From Simmondsia chinensis (lineage: Eukaryota > Streptophyta > Magnoliopsida > Caryophyllales > Simmondsiaceae), in assembly GCA_018398585.1 (NCBI GenBank), contig JAGTTD010000001.1:32867938-32931937 (forward strand): a DNA stretch of 64,000 nucleotides. The letters run 5' to 3'. The notes under the pieces are model-generated. The model had not been told where the DNA came from and ran no database searches. It saw nothing but the letters and a program-made list of their open reading frames with translations. Below, piece after piece: positions 13,217-24,590 of the stretch (the stretch's first letter is position 1; each line of letters starts with the position of its first letter). The translations under genes were made by a program, and so were the position numbers.

Positions 13217-13605
13217 TGACAATATTTATAGACTTTGAGAGGGAAGGTGCCGGGTTCATAGCTTGAATCGCGTTCATCTCGCCTAGCGAAATCAAAGGTC
13301 TCGATTGTTCTTGGAGTCGGGCTGTTTTGGTACCTTTGCTTTAGTTGTTCCTGCTCGGGCTTTATATTTCGCCTATTGCCGAATCGAGCGACATCGAGGA
13401 GCTTGGCTATTCTCGAGGTGGTATGTTCCGGCATCCTTGCTTTGGTCGTTCTTGTTTGGGTTTTGTATTTCACCGGGCGAGTTCGACTTCGTAGGAAACA
13501 GGTTGGGAATTGAGTCCTTGCTGGGTTCCACCCATGATTTTGACGGGAAGGTTTGTTCGGGTCGGATTTCTTATTTCATCCATGTGTTGATGTGTTCCCT
13601 TATCA
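13217..13605 (-). repeat. Tat-like gypsy element, left (3') LTR
   Basis: Aligns with 27864-28276: TGACAATATTTATAGAC at the start, GAATCGCGTTCATCTCGCC, GAGGAGCTTGGCT, then CCCTTATCA at the end (TG...CA on the plus strand). The true start is at 12105; the RTE insertion duplicated the first part. Immediately to its right (13606-13620) is TTAGTCCCCCACACT, whose complement GTGTGGGGGA is a good polypurine tract for a minus-strand element. Confidence 0.85.
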
Positions 13606-14724
13606 ATTAGTCCCCCACACTCCATAAACTCTTTGTTTGTGGAGTAGATAAGCCATTATTCCTACAAATATGGGTCTAGGCTTGTCATTTTTTTTTTTAC
13701 TCATTCCTCCCCAACTAAGATGTTCTCTTCCTTTAACGTTTTGCAATTTAGAATTTCACTGGTTGCTTCTGAGGACACAACTTTCAAAATTTTTTCTTAC
13801 CTTTCGGTTAGATCTCTCCTTAGATGTTGCACCCTTTCCAGGCTTCACTATCAGCTAATTGGTAATCGCCACTTTATTGACACTCATGCATTCAGTTCTT
13901 TACAACGATAGTCTAAAGGGATCTTAATCCAATCCCGTTGTTACTTGGATCCGGATGATGTTGTGGTTTGCCGTGGCACCCCTACTTCTAGGATTGTCCT
14001 CCCTCATTACTCCATATATTTCTTATTTAATCACAGGAGGGTTCTGGGGTGTCATGGCAGTTTGGTGTTATGCATGGAATTCAATCCTATTGGTCCTTCT
14101 CGTATCTTAATTTTTTACCCGACTCATTTTTATCTGCCTTTGGGCTCTTTGATTGCGGGGGCCTTATCCCCTTATGTAGAGTCTCCTATGACTGCTGTGT
14201 TTGGGTGTCAGGATACCTCGGCATCCTTTGACTTTTTTGTTCACCTTTTAGTGTATGATGTCCAATTGGAGCAAGAGGGCGGCGAGTGGCCTAATACTCA
14301 CAAGATATTTTCTTGGGAGGATAGAATCCTCTTTTTTTTATCCTTACGTGATTCGTTGGAATAGTCAATGGACTTCAGCCGAATTTCTTTTTTTTCCGCA
14401 TAGGGCTAACCAAAACTTGATTCATTGTGATGACTCGGGACGTGATGACACGAAACTTTTTTAGTGGGGGGATTCTGCTTCCGAGGAACTACTTTGTGCC
14501 TGGTCTTGCTCCTGGGTTCTATAATCATTGTCTGGTTGTTGCATAATCGAAATGATTTTACTTCTTGGGCTTACTATAAGAATGTGCATTTCTGGTTCCC
14601 GGTGCCTCGCATGAGGAACCCCATTCAAATTGTCGGTTTCCTTAGTTTCGGTGGTTATTTGATCTTTTTGTGAGATGGGGGAGTGTATCGCTGTGGTTTA
14701 AGGGGAATCAGACATGGGAATCCG

Positions 14725-14976
14725 GAGCGACTAAAGCGTTATCCATATAGAGGGTTTCTCCAAATGTATCCCTAGGTGGGCCCGCCTTATCCTAACCTGC
14801 TAGGACCCGTGTTGCCGTTTTAGCTTTCACAATGTAGTAGGACTAATCTGGAGCGACTAGGGCATTATCCGTATAGAGGGTTTCTTCAAATGTATCCTTA
14901 TGTGGGCACGCTTTATCCTAGCCTTCTAGGACTCGTGTTGCCTCTTTAGCTTTCACAATGTAGTAGGACTAAGTGC
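14725..14976. repeat. 126-bp tandem duplication
   Basis: Two adjacent units, 14725-14850 and 14851-14976, each beginning GAGCGACTA and ending TAGTAGGACTAA, with scattered differences. The homologous place in copy 2 (about 18372-18497) has a single unit, so this arose after the larger duplication. Confidence 0.85.
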
Positions 14977-15763
14977 TTTCTTTTCCGATGTGTTGGTTAT
15001 TTTTATTTTTATTTTTATTTTTTTTCTAATGGAGGGTTGTAAGGGAAAGGAAGGCTTTGTAAGAAAGTTCTACGTATAGTTTGTCTTTTGTAAGTTGTAA
15101 AATATTTGGGCTTGAAACAAGATTAATGACTTCTTCCTTGAACTTTTATTCCTTTTAGAGAGGTAAGGGGGGGAGAGAGAGAGAAAGAGAGAAGAGAAGA
15201 CCCTAAATCTGCTGATTGCGAATTCTGACTTTTGGAACGTCAGGCTCAAGGGGGTTTCACCCCTCCCATGTTCATAGGTGAGTCCTCCTCTTCTTTGGGG
15301 GTCCTATTTGACTTATTAACGAGTTCTAGGGCCGAATTTAATCTTTTCCTTTGCTTTGCGCTTCATCTACCCAAAGCTTTTCCATGTCCATTTTCTCTCT
15401 CCTCAAAGATGAGCTAGGAGAAAAAGTCAAACATGAGAGAGGTTGATAACAACTTCCAGTGGTTGGAGGACTACATGTTAGCCCCAGAGGTTGATGAAAC
15501 TCGGGGGCTGGATTCCCCTCTTCGGCAGCTGGGGCATCGTCTGCCACTGCAAGGGGTAGCAAGTTTACCAATACAAGTAAGTTCTAAGTTTTACCCTTTT
15601 TCTCCATCTTCTTCTTTCTTTTTTGGTACAGTTTTTCATCCTCTCTCTTGGTGGCGTATAAGAGACATCATGTTGAGGCCTCTCCAATAGAGACTTGAAG
15701 TGAGGGTGGCTCTTCCCATGAGAAGGAGGGTATCGCGGCAGAGCTTTTAATTCAATGTGCACT

Positions 15764-15788
15764 GGGGGGGGGGGGGGGGGGGGGGGGG
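15764..15788. repeat. G25 homopolymer in extra ORF copy 1
   Basis: Twenty-five consecutive G. The same site in copy 2 (19245-19262) has G18. Confidence 0.9.
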
Positions 15789-16865
15789 TGGGTGTTGTCC
15801 TTAGTTGATAGGTTCCTTGAAATTGCCCTAATTCAACCTTTAGGAACTTTTGTTTCTAGTACTCGAAGCGAAAATGGTACTTCCTTGATTCACTCTAATA
15901 CTTCTTTCCTAATGATTATGAAATATGGGGGGCCCGATCAGACGATTGTCCTTAATTTCCTCCCAACAAGGGATATTATTCAACCACGATGTATTCTTTG
16001 GAGGCAAGTGTGCGATTTCCGTTACCCTTAATTGTAGATTAGCTTCTTCAGTGTTTTGGAATCTGTCCCGGTCAAGTGTCTATTAATGGATTTAGGAATT
16101 TATATGGATTCTTACTTACCTATTTTTTAATAACTTTAATCCTTCATTATGGATTTTTGATATTCTTTTTAAGATTAGATATCATAAACATGTCGTAGCT
16201 TTTTAAAGTAGGGAAGGTTCTATCTTTATAAAACATAATTCTTCCAATGTGAAAAATTTGCAAAGTAGGTTTATTTGAATAAAATCCCCCTCTATGCCCT
16301 CGTTTCTTATCAAATGGGGAGTGTTACAATGTCAACGTCTTGTGGACTAGGCTGAGTTAACCCCCCATGAGAGGCAAGTTATCCGCTATTTTGATAAAAA
16401 CTCCGTGGGTGAGAGTTTCCTACCATCTAAGGTGTTACTCGAGCAAGAATTAGTGCTTGTTAAGGCTGAGCTTTTTAGAAAGCCTGTTTCGGGTGAGTTT
16501 CACTTTACAAGGCTTCTCCCCATCACTTTTCATTTTTTGAGATTTATTTTGAGTTTTTCAGTTATGGTTCTTATGACTACAACTAATGAGTTGGCGGATG
16601 TAGATATCCAGGACCTGCATTCTTCCCTGGATTATCTTGAGGGGCGGGCTTCCAAGCCTATTCTGGCTGTTGTTGCCTTAGCGGCAAAGGGAAGGAAGGA
16701 TGCAGTTCAAGACTTAGGCGTGTCCGTGGCAGCTCTAACTCGTCAGCCATCAAATCCTATTCCTTTTAGGAGGGTGAGCAAATGACTCCAGATTCATGTT
16801 TGAGGGATGCCTCCCAAAGCTTCCGAGCCTTCAATTGTCCAAGGTCCCTTTCCGAAAGGCAGTGA

Positions 16866-17160
16866 GGTATCTTTGCTTTAGTTGCTCCTTCTTGGGCTTT
16901 ATATTTCACCTATCGTCTAATCGGGCGAGATTGAGGAGCTTGGATGTTCCCGAGACCGTCTATTCCGACGTCCTTACTTTGGCCGTTCTTGCTTGGGCTT
17001 TGTATTTTTTCGAGCGAGTTGGACTTTGTAGATGATGAGTTGGGAATGTTTACTATCCTTGGTTCTGAGTCCTTACTGGGTTCCTTTGGTAATTTTGACG
17101 GGAAGGTCTTTTCGTGTTGGATTGCTTATTTCGTCCATGCGTTGATGTGTTCCCTTATCT
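16866..17160 (-). repeat. internal, truncated LTR of the gypsy element
   Basis: Aligns with positions 13329-13605 of the left LTR and the second half of 27864-28276, lacking roughly the first 110 bp. It begins precisely at GGTATC, a word also present where copy 2 of the extra ORF continues (20326-20331). Confidence 0.85.
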
Positions 17161-19244
17161 GTTAGTCCCCCACACTCCATAAATAGTTCGTTGTTTGTGG
17201 AGTAGATAAGCCATTATTCTTATAAATATGGGTATAGGCATGTCATTTTCTTTGATCATTCCTTCCCAGCTAAAATGTTCTCTTCCTTTAAAGTTTTGCA
17301 AATAAGAATTTCAGTGGTTGCTTCTGTGGACACAACTTTCAAAATTTTTTCTTACTTTCCTGTTAGATTTCTTTTTCGATTTTGCACCCTTTTTAGGCTT
17401 CATTCTCAGTTGATTGATAGTCTCCACTTTATTAACGCTCATGCATTCAGTTCTTTGGAATGATAGGCTGATGGGATCTTGATCCAATCCTGTTGTTCCT
17501 TGGACCCGGATGATGACGTGGTTTGCCCTGGCACCCCTACTTCTGGGATTGTCCTCCCTCTTTCCTACGTATATTTCTTGTCTACTCACAGGAGGGTTCT
17601 GGGGTGTCATGGCGATTTAGAATTGTGTAGGGAATTAAATCTTGTTGGTCCTTCTAGTATCTCAAATTTTAACCCGACTCGTTTTTATCTTCCTTTGTGC
17701 TCTTTGATTGAGGGGGTCTTATGCCCTTACGTAGAGTTCCCTACGACTACTATGTTTGGGTGTTAGGATACCTCAGCATCCTTTGACTTTTTTGTTCACC
17801 TTTTAGTGTATGATGTAGAATTGGAGCCAAAGGGTGGCGAGTGGCCCAATACTCACAAGGTGTTTTCTTGGGAGGATAGGTGGGTGTATAAGGGAGAGTT
17901 ATACACTGGTGGATGCAACATTTTATTTCATATGCTTGTGTGACAATATGATATTCTTTTTGTTTGATTAGGTATCATATCTCGGTTCAATCCTCTTTTT
18001 TATCCTTATGCTGGTTCGTTGGAACACTCAATGGACTTTAGCCGAATTTTTCTTTTTTCCACACAGGGCTAACCAAACTTGATTCATTGTGATGACGCGA
18101 GACTTTTTCAGTGGGGGGATTCTGCTTCCGGAGGTACTACTTTGTGCTTGGTCAAGCTCCGGGGTTCTGTAATCATAGTATGGTTGTTGCATAATCGAAA
18201 TGACTTTAGTTCTTGGGCTTCATACAACAATGTGCATTTCTAGTTCTCGGTGCCTCACTTGAGGAATCCCATTCAAATTATTGGTTTCCTTATTTCCGGT
18301 GGTTATTTGATCATTGCATGTGATGGGGTAATGTATTACTGCTATTTGAGGGAACCAGTCATGGGGATCTAGAGCGACTAGGGCGATATCCATATAGAGG
18401 GTTTCTCCAAATGTATCCTTATGTGGGCACGCTTTATCCTAGCCTGCCAAGACCTGTGTTGTCGTTTTAGCTTTCACAACGTAGTAAGACTAAGTGATTT
18501 CTTTTCCAGTGTGTTTTTTTTTTAATGGAGGGTTGTAAGGGAAAGAAGGCTTTGTAAGAAATTTTTGTGCATATAGTTTGTGTTTTGTAAGTTGTAGGAA
18601 GTTTGGGCTTAAAATGAGATTAATGACTCCTTCCCTTAACTTCTATTCCTTTTAGAGAGGTAAGGCGAGGGGAGAGAGAGAAGAGACAACTCTCAATCTA
18701 CTAATTGCGAATTTTGACTTTTGGAATGCTAGGCTCAAGGGGGTTTCGCCCCTCTCGTGTTTGTAATTGAGTCCTCCTCTTCTTTGGGAGTTCTATTTGT
18801 CTTATTAACGGGTTATGGGGCCGAATTTAATCTTTTCCTTTACTTTGCGCTTTGTCCACCCAAAGCTTTTCCCTATCCATTTTCTCTCTCCTCAAAGATT
18901 AGCAAGAGGGGAAAGTTAAACATCAGAGTGTTGATAACGACTTCCAGTGGTTGGAGCACTATATGTTAGCCACGGAGGTTGATGAGATTGGGGGGCCAGA
19001 TTCGTCTATCCTCGCTGGGGGTAGTGAGTTTACTAATACAAGTAAGTTCTAAGTTTTACCCTTTTTCTCCCTCTTCTTCTTTCTTTTTTGGTACTGTTTT
19101 TCATCTCCTCTCTCGATGGTGCGCATAAGAGAAGTCATGTTGAGGCCTTTCCAATACAGACCCGAAGTGTGGTCGGTTCTTCCCATGCGGAGGAGGGTAT
19201 CGTGACAGAGCCTTTAAATCAATGTGCACTGAAAGGGGCGGGGC

Positions 19245-19262
19245 GGGGGGGGGGGGGGGGGG
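19245..19262. repeat. G18 homopolymer in extra ORF copy 2
   Basis: Homologous in position to the G25 run of copy 1; preceded by GGGGCGGGGC. Confidence 0.9.
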
Positions 19263-20413
19263 TGTTGTTGGTTGTACTTAGCCGCCCTAAAATTGCCCTA
19301 ATTCGACCTTTAGGAACTTTCGTTTCTAATACTCGGGCCAAAAATGGTACTTCTTTGATTCGCTCTAAATACTTCTTTTCTAGTGATTATGAAATATGGC
19401 GGCCCTAATTAGATGATTGTCCTTAATTTCCTCCCAAGGAGGGATGTTTTTCAATCTAGATAGATTCTTTTAAGGTTGGTGTGCTATTTCCCTTACCCTC
19501 ATTTGTAGATTAGCTTCTTTAGCGTTTTGGAGTCTGCCCCGGTCAAGTGTCTCCTAATGGATTTAGGATTGTCTATGGTTTCTTACTTACCTATTTTTTT
19601 TTAAAATAACTTTAATCCTTCATTCCAAATTTTCAATATTCTTTTTAAGATTAAATAACATAAACACGTCATAGCTTTTGAAAATAGGGGAGATTCTATC
19701 TTTACAAAACATAATCTTTCCAATGTGAAAAATTGGCGAAGTTTATTTGGATAAAACCCCCCCTCTATGCCCTCATTTCTTACCACATGGGGAGCGTTGC
19801 AACGTCAACATCTTGTGGACTAGGTTGAGTTAACCCCCCAAGAGAGGCAAGTTATCCGCTATTTTGACAAAAAACTCAATGGGTGAGAGATTCCTACCAT
19901 CTAAGGTGTTACTTGTGCAAGAATTAGTGCTTGTTAAGGCTGGGTGTTTGAGGTGAGTTTTACTTTACAAGGCTTCTCCCCATCGCTTTTCATTTTTTTA
20001 GATTTATTTTGAGTTTTTAAGTTATGGTTCTTGTGACTATAGCTAATGAGTTGGCAGGTGTAGATATCCAGAACATGTCTTCTTCCTTAGATTCTTCTGA
20101 GGGGCAGGCTTCCAAGCCTATTCCGGTTGTTGTTACCTTGGCAACAAAGACAGGGAAGGATGTGGTTCAGGACTCAAGCATGTCCGTGGCAACTTCGGCA
20201 CCTCAGTCATTTAATCCTATTCCTTTCGGGAGGGCGAGCAAATGACTCCAGATTCATCTTTGAGGGATGCCTCCCAAAGCTTCCAAGCCTTCAACTGTCC
20301 TAGGTTCCTTTCCGAAAGGTAGTGGGGTATCGATTCCTTTCAAAGTTGCTTTCCCAAAAGGTGTTCCTTCTATTTTGTTTGTCCCTACTATGAGTTCAAC
20401 GGATCAGGATCTT

Positions 20414-20415
<2 letters not shown>

Positions 20416-20450
<35 letters not shown>
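20416..20450. repeat. G35 homopolymer
   Basis: Thirty-five G in a row inside the extra ORF; encodes poly-Gly on the plus strand and poly-Pro on the minus strand, which explains the spurious frames around it. Confidence 0.9.
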
Positions 20451-20886
20451 CGCTGCTATGACGAGATGTCTTGAGGCCCATGGTTCCTCAAGCTCTATCC
20501 TACTCGATACTTCTCCAGCCTTCTTGGAGGATTTGCCCATGTATCCTCCTACAGATGAATGTCCGCAGTTCATGCTGGTTCCTGAAGGGGCGTTTGACAT
20601 TTTCCCTAAGCAAGACATATCACAACCTACCGTATCTAAGAAGGCTTTTCATTCTACTATGCGGGTTCCTTTATCCACCCCGAAGAGTTTTGCCTATTCT
20701 TTTTAGGACCCAAAAAGACCAGTTCCTCTACTATTCCTTTTAGTCAGCATTTTCGGGTAGTATTGAAGTATGTTGGGATATATGCTCGTGTTTCCTCTTT
20801 CCAAAGGATTCCACTCGGCTTAGCGAGATGAGCCCCAAAAATGCCTCTATTTATATGTCGCAGGTCAGTGTATAACTTTTCCAATC

Positions 20887-21026
20887 TTAACTTCTTTATC
20901 CGAGTATTAACTCTCTACCCTTGTATGTTATTTCAGGGGATTCCAAGGATGGCCTATTAACTTCTTTATCCGAGTATTAACTCTCTACCCTTGTATGTTA
21001 TTTCATGGGATTCCAAGGATGGCCTA
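20887..21026. repeat. 70-bp tandem duplication over an intron acceptor
   Basis: Units 20887-20956 and 20957-21026 differ at one base: TTTCAGGGG in the first, TTTCATGGG in the second. The duplicated part includes the polypyrimidine/AG acceptor and the first codons of the next exon. Confidence 0.92.
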
Positions 21027-21595
21027 TGCCATTTCTTCGTGGAGGCATGATGCCTCCAAATTGAGGGAGCTTCGTAACCGTAATGAGGAACTTGAATCAA
21101 AACTCTCAACGGCTGATCCTGCCTTGCTGCAGCTGAATACCTGATTTCTTCTTGGGATTCTATGATTCTGAAATTAAATGCTTGTATCGCCAAATTTCCC
21201 ATGCCCTTTCTCAATTGGAAAGGTTTCGACATAGTTTTCAACTCGGCAGTTAAAAAGGCTAAGTACTTAGATCTGAAAGTTGGGTGTCCCTTCTTCAAGA
21301 AATTTGTCGCTCAGTCTTCCAGGACGTGAAGGCTCGTAGGGTGAGTGCGTCTAGTTCTACTGATACAACGAAGCCGACATCTTCAGATAGGCACATTTAT
21401 TTAAGCCATGGTTATTCCCCCTCCTTTTGTTAAAAAGATGGACGAAGTACTTCAATGTATGTATGTCAATTTTTCCTGACTTGTGAAATGCATAGTCTAA
21501 TGATCATACGGGAATAAAGGAAATTTCTCATAATAATTCAAATTTGGGTAGTCGGTCGTGAGGGCAAAAAGTTTTGATTGTTTCACTTTTCAGGA

Positions 21596-21895
21596 AGGGT
21601 TTAGCTAATATGCTTGCCTCAGATGGTTTATAACTTAAACTAATATGCTTGCCTGAAAAGGGCTTACAACTTTAGTGAATACGCTTACCTCAGAAGGGCT
21701 TACAGCTTAAATAAATAGGCTTGCCTGGGAAGGCCTTATTGCTCAAATTGATGTGCCTGCCTGACAAGGGCTTATAGCTTAAATGAATGCGCCTGCATAA
21801 TTAGGACTTATAGCTAAAATAAATGCGCCTGCCTGAGCTGGGACCATGGCTTAAATAAATGTGCCTATCTGAGAAGGGCTTATGGCTTAATTTAA
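21596..21895. repeat. minisatellite between integrase and extra ORF
   Basis: About seven imperfect units of 40-45 bp with the core GCCTGCCTGAGAAGGGCTTA, followed by TAGCTTAAATAAATG. It sits just beyond the 3' end of pol (minus strand), the place where Tat/Ogre-type gypsy elements often carry tandem repeats. Confidence 0.85.
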
Positions 21896-21959
21896 CTTAG
21901 GAACAAATAGAAGAATGAAATCTTTGGAAGACAAAGACATGTATTTTTATTAATAGTAT

Positions 21960-22620
21960 TCACACATAATATTTTCTGAGATTAAGGATATTCCAATTTC
22001 TAGGGATTGGGGTTCCATCCATTTTACTCAAGTGGTAGGATCCTTCTTGAGTTATTCATGGGACTTTATACGGCCTCTCCTAATTAGCTACTAGCTTCCC
22101 ATGTTGGCTGATTTTCCCCAATACTTCTGTTTTCCTTAACACTAAATCCCCAACTTTCAAAGCTCCACTCTTTAACTTTGGTGTTAAAGTTCTTTGTCAT
22201 TCTCTGCTTTTGGGCAACCATCTTAACTAGCGCATTTTCCCGAGTTTCTTTTATTTTGTCTAAAGATTGCCTTAGGGCTTTCTCGTTAGGTTGACGTTGA
22301 ATAATCCCTTTCCATAGGAACTATTGTGTGGAATAATCTGCGATTTCGGCTACAGGCTTAGCTTCTATTCACTTATTAAAACAGTCCACATCAACTATGA
22401 TGTATCTCCTTTGTCCAGGTGCTTGGGAGAATGGACCAGAAATATCTACCCCCCATTGGGCGAAGGGAATTGGGCTTAGAATGGGATGTAGTAATGATGC
22501 TGGTACATGGGTTGTGGGAGCGTCTTTCTTGCATAGTTCGCATTTCTGCACAAGACTCTAGGCGTCTTTTTTCATAGTGGGCCAATAGTATCCAGTGCGT
22601 AGCACTTTATTGTTGAGTGT
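21960..22620 (-). pseudogene. gypsy integrase remnant with catalytic core deleted
   Basis: On the minus strand: CELCKKDAPTTHVPASLLHP, then PFAQWGVDISGPF (first catalytic Asp), APGQRRYIIVDVDCFNKW. The frame then jumps near 22300 straight to QRQPNEKALRQSLDKI-type sequence and the C-terminal GDLVLRKTEVLGKISQHGKL, with YHLSKMDG and WN. The stretch that should hold the second Asp and the Glu is missing. Confidence 0.85.
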
Positions 22621-22899
22621 TCGACTTCCTATGTGCTCCCCTCATATTCCTTCCCAGATTTCGCGCAATACATACTCGCCTTCTATTTGGGCAATGCATT
22701 TCAACAAAGGGTGTACGAAAGACCTTTTGTACAAATCTTCACGGATCAATACGAACCAGGGCGCTTGTCTCTGGATTCGTTTTGCTTTTAATTCATCAGC
22801 AGGTAAGGTTACCCTTTCTATGAAATCAATGATGGGAAATCACCAATCAACCTTCGCATATACTCGTAAATTGTAGGCCCCTTGGAAGCATTCCTAATA

Positions 22900-23480
22900 T
22901 TTAAATGGAATGTCTCTTACTTAGATGTCACTTTCCCAAGGTTCGAGGTCCCAGGAAGAGCTAGCTATCTAGCTTAGCTCATCTGCTCTAGCATTTTTAC
23001 CTCGCGGAATTAGGTGAATCTGAAAATACGAAAATGATTTTGCCAACCTTTTAACTTGAGCTAGATAGCTTGTCATGATGGAACTTTTTACTCCGTAGAT
23101 TCCTTGAATTTGTTTGACCTCTTATTGGGAGTCGCTGAAGACTTCTACTTGGTTAGCCTTAATATTTTGTGGGAGGGTTAGCCCATGTAGAAGTGCTTCA
23201 TGCTCGGCCTCGTTATTGCGAACTTTAAATTGAAACCTCAAGGTGTATTGAAAATGCTCTTTTTCGGGCGAAATAAGTAGAATCTTTGTGCCACAGCCTT
23301 GTTTATTGGAAGTTTTCCAGATGTATTGTGCTTTTTGGTCATTTGGGGTCTGGTGATAAGAGAAAGAGCATTCCGCTAGGAAGTTAGCTAATGCTTGGGC
23401 TTTAATTGCTATTCGTGGCTCGAAGCGGACGTCGTACTCGAAGAGCTTTACATCCCATGCTAGTAATCTTCCCAATCATT
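22900..23480 (-). pseudogene. gypsy RNase H remnant
   Basis: Minus-strand frame 23475-23122 reads LLAWDVKLFEYDVRFEPR, IKAQALANFLAE, then RNNEAEHEALLHGL and VEVFSDSQ, the tether and RNase H (Asp-Glu-Asp) pattern of Tat-type gypsy elements. Broken by stops beyond 23122. Confidence 0.85.
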
Positions 23481-23489
23481 CTAGGTGTA

Positions 23490-24590
23490 GAAGTAACTTT
23501 CTAAGAGGCTGTTCAGTCTTTATTCTAATTCGATGCGTCTGGAAGTAGGGCCTTAATTTTCTTACCGCTATTGTAACAACTTAAGCCAGTTTCTCAATTT
23601 GAAAGTGTCGAAGTTTTGATCCCTTAGTATTTGGCTCACAAAATATATTAGGATTTGTCTATTTTCCTTTTCAGAAATTAAAACTGCACTTATCGCATCA
23701 TCTGATGCCAAAACATACATGAACAGTTCTTCTCTCGAAATTGGTTTGGCTATCGTTGGAAGACTGGCTAGGTGTTCTTTGAGCTGTTGGAAAGCCTATT
23801 TACATGATTTGTCCCAGCAGGATTCCTCCTTCTTTCGTAATGCTCGAAAGAAGGGGAGTGCTCTATCAGCCAATCGGTTGATGAACTATTCAGAGAGGAG
23901 AGGCAATCGGTCAATTTATAAATATCCTTGGGCCTTTTTGGAGTCTCCATCTTAAGGATTGCGTCTATTTTAGCTGGACTAGCCTCTATTCCTCTTGCAC
24001 TTATGATGAATCTCAGGAACTATCCCACCGAAATGGCGAAGTTCACGTGATCAGGGGCATTTTTGGTTTTTAGTATCATGTCATCTACATATGCTTCCAC
24101 ATATCTATCGATTTGGGAAAGGGAAATTCAATTGACGAAGAGTTGATATGTAGCGCGGCCCCCACCCACCATTTTTTTAGTCCAAATGGAATAACCTTGA
24201 AGCAGTAGGTGCCCTCATGGGTGATAAAGGACTTTTTCTCCTCATCTTATGGATCCATGGCAATTTGATGATACCCAGAGCAGGCGTCTAGAAAACTGGA
24301 AAGTTCATTCCCTGCTGTAGAATCGACTAACTAGTTTATTTTTGGTATCGGGTATGAGTCTTTAGGGAAAACTTTATTTAAATCAGTGAAGTCTACACAC
24401 ATCAGCTAGGTTCTGTTAGATTTTTTTTACCAATTTTTGTACTTCTTCCTTTATAACCTTATTCCGTTCGGCTCAAAAGTTATGTTTCTTCTGTTTTACT
24501 GGAGTCTTTCTAGGGTGGATATTTAGCTGTTGGCATATGATCTCTTTGTTTATCCCGGGCATTTGATAGGTAGAGAAAGCGAAAACTTCC
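23490..24590 (-). pseudogene. gypsy reverse transcriptase remnant
   Basis: Heavily mutated RT. The catalytic motif is recognisable as EAYVDDMILK on the minus strand at about 24070-24100 (YVDD). Frame is lost repeatedly on both sides. Confidence 0.75.

Larger units (their letters stand above)
13606..16865 (+). pseudogene. antisense extra ORF of the gypsy element, copy 1 (truncated)
   Basis: Lies between the polypurine tract and pol, antisense to pol. Tat-lineage gypsy elements are known to carry extra ORFs here. Open pieces occur at 13720-13911, 13945-14364, 14255-14673, 15433-15690 and 16405-16785 in several frames. Intron-like junctions are visible: an AAGTAAGT donor at about 15580 with a TTTTTTGGTACAG acceptor at about 15630, and a donor near 16493 with a TTTTCAG acceptor near 16562. 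Residues 13-63 of the first piece read KIFSYLSVRSLLRCCTLSRL, then YQLIGNRHFIDTHAF, which resembles a plant F-box. Copy 1 is cut at 16865 by a second LTR fragment. Function unknown. Confidence 0.6.
17161..21420 (+). pseudogene. antisense extra ORF of the gypsy element, copy 2 (longer)
   Basis: Second copy of 13606-16865, then 1.1 kb more coding-like sequence. Open pieces: 17275-17463 (weak F-box-like, KIFSYFPVRFLFRFCTLFRL), 17479-17766, 20024-20245, 20267-20450 (then G35) and 20458-20706. After a short intron (donor CAG/GTCAGTG at 20863, acceptor TTTCAG at 20936) comes GIPRMAYAISSWRHDASKLR followed by a Leu/Glu/Asn heptad stretch that looks coiled-coil (about 21020-21120). Copy 2 carries about 110 bp (17881-17995) absent from copy 1. 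Many stops; not functional as read. Confidence 0.6.

Noticed and set aside
12627..13295. 222-codon ORF as an intact host gene
   Set aside because: The N-terminal 29 residues are gypsy LTR sequence read through into a truncated RTE; the fusion is accidental.
20388..20618. Poly-Pro minus-strand ORF
   Set aside because: Produced by the G35 tract.
21596..21895. CRISPR-like array
   Set aside because: Units are adjacent and degenerate with no unique spacers; plant nuclear minisatellite in a retroelement.
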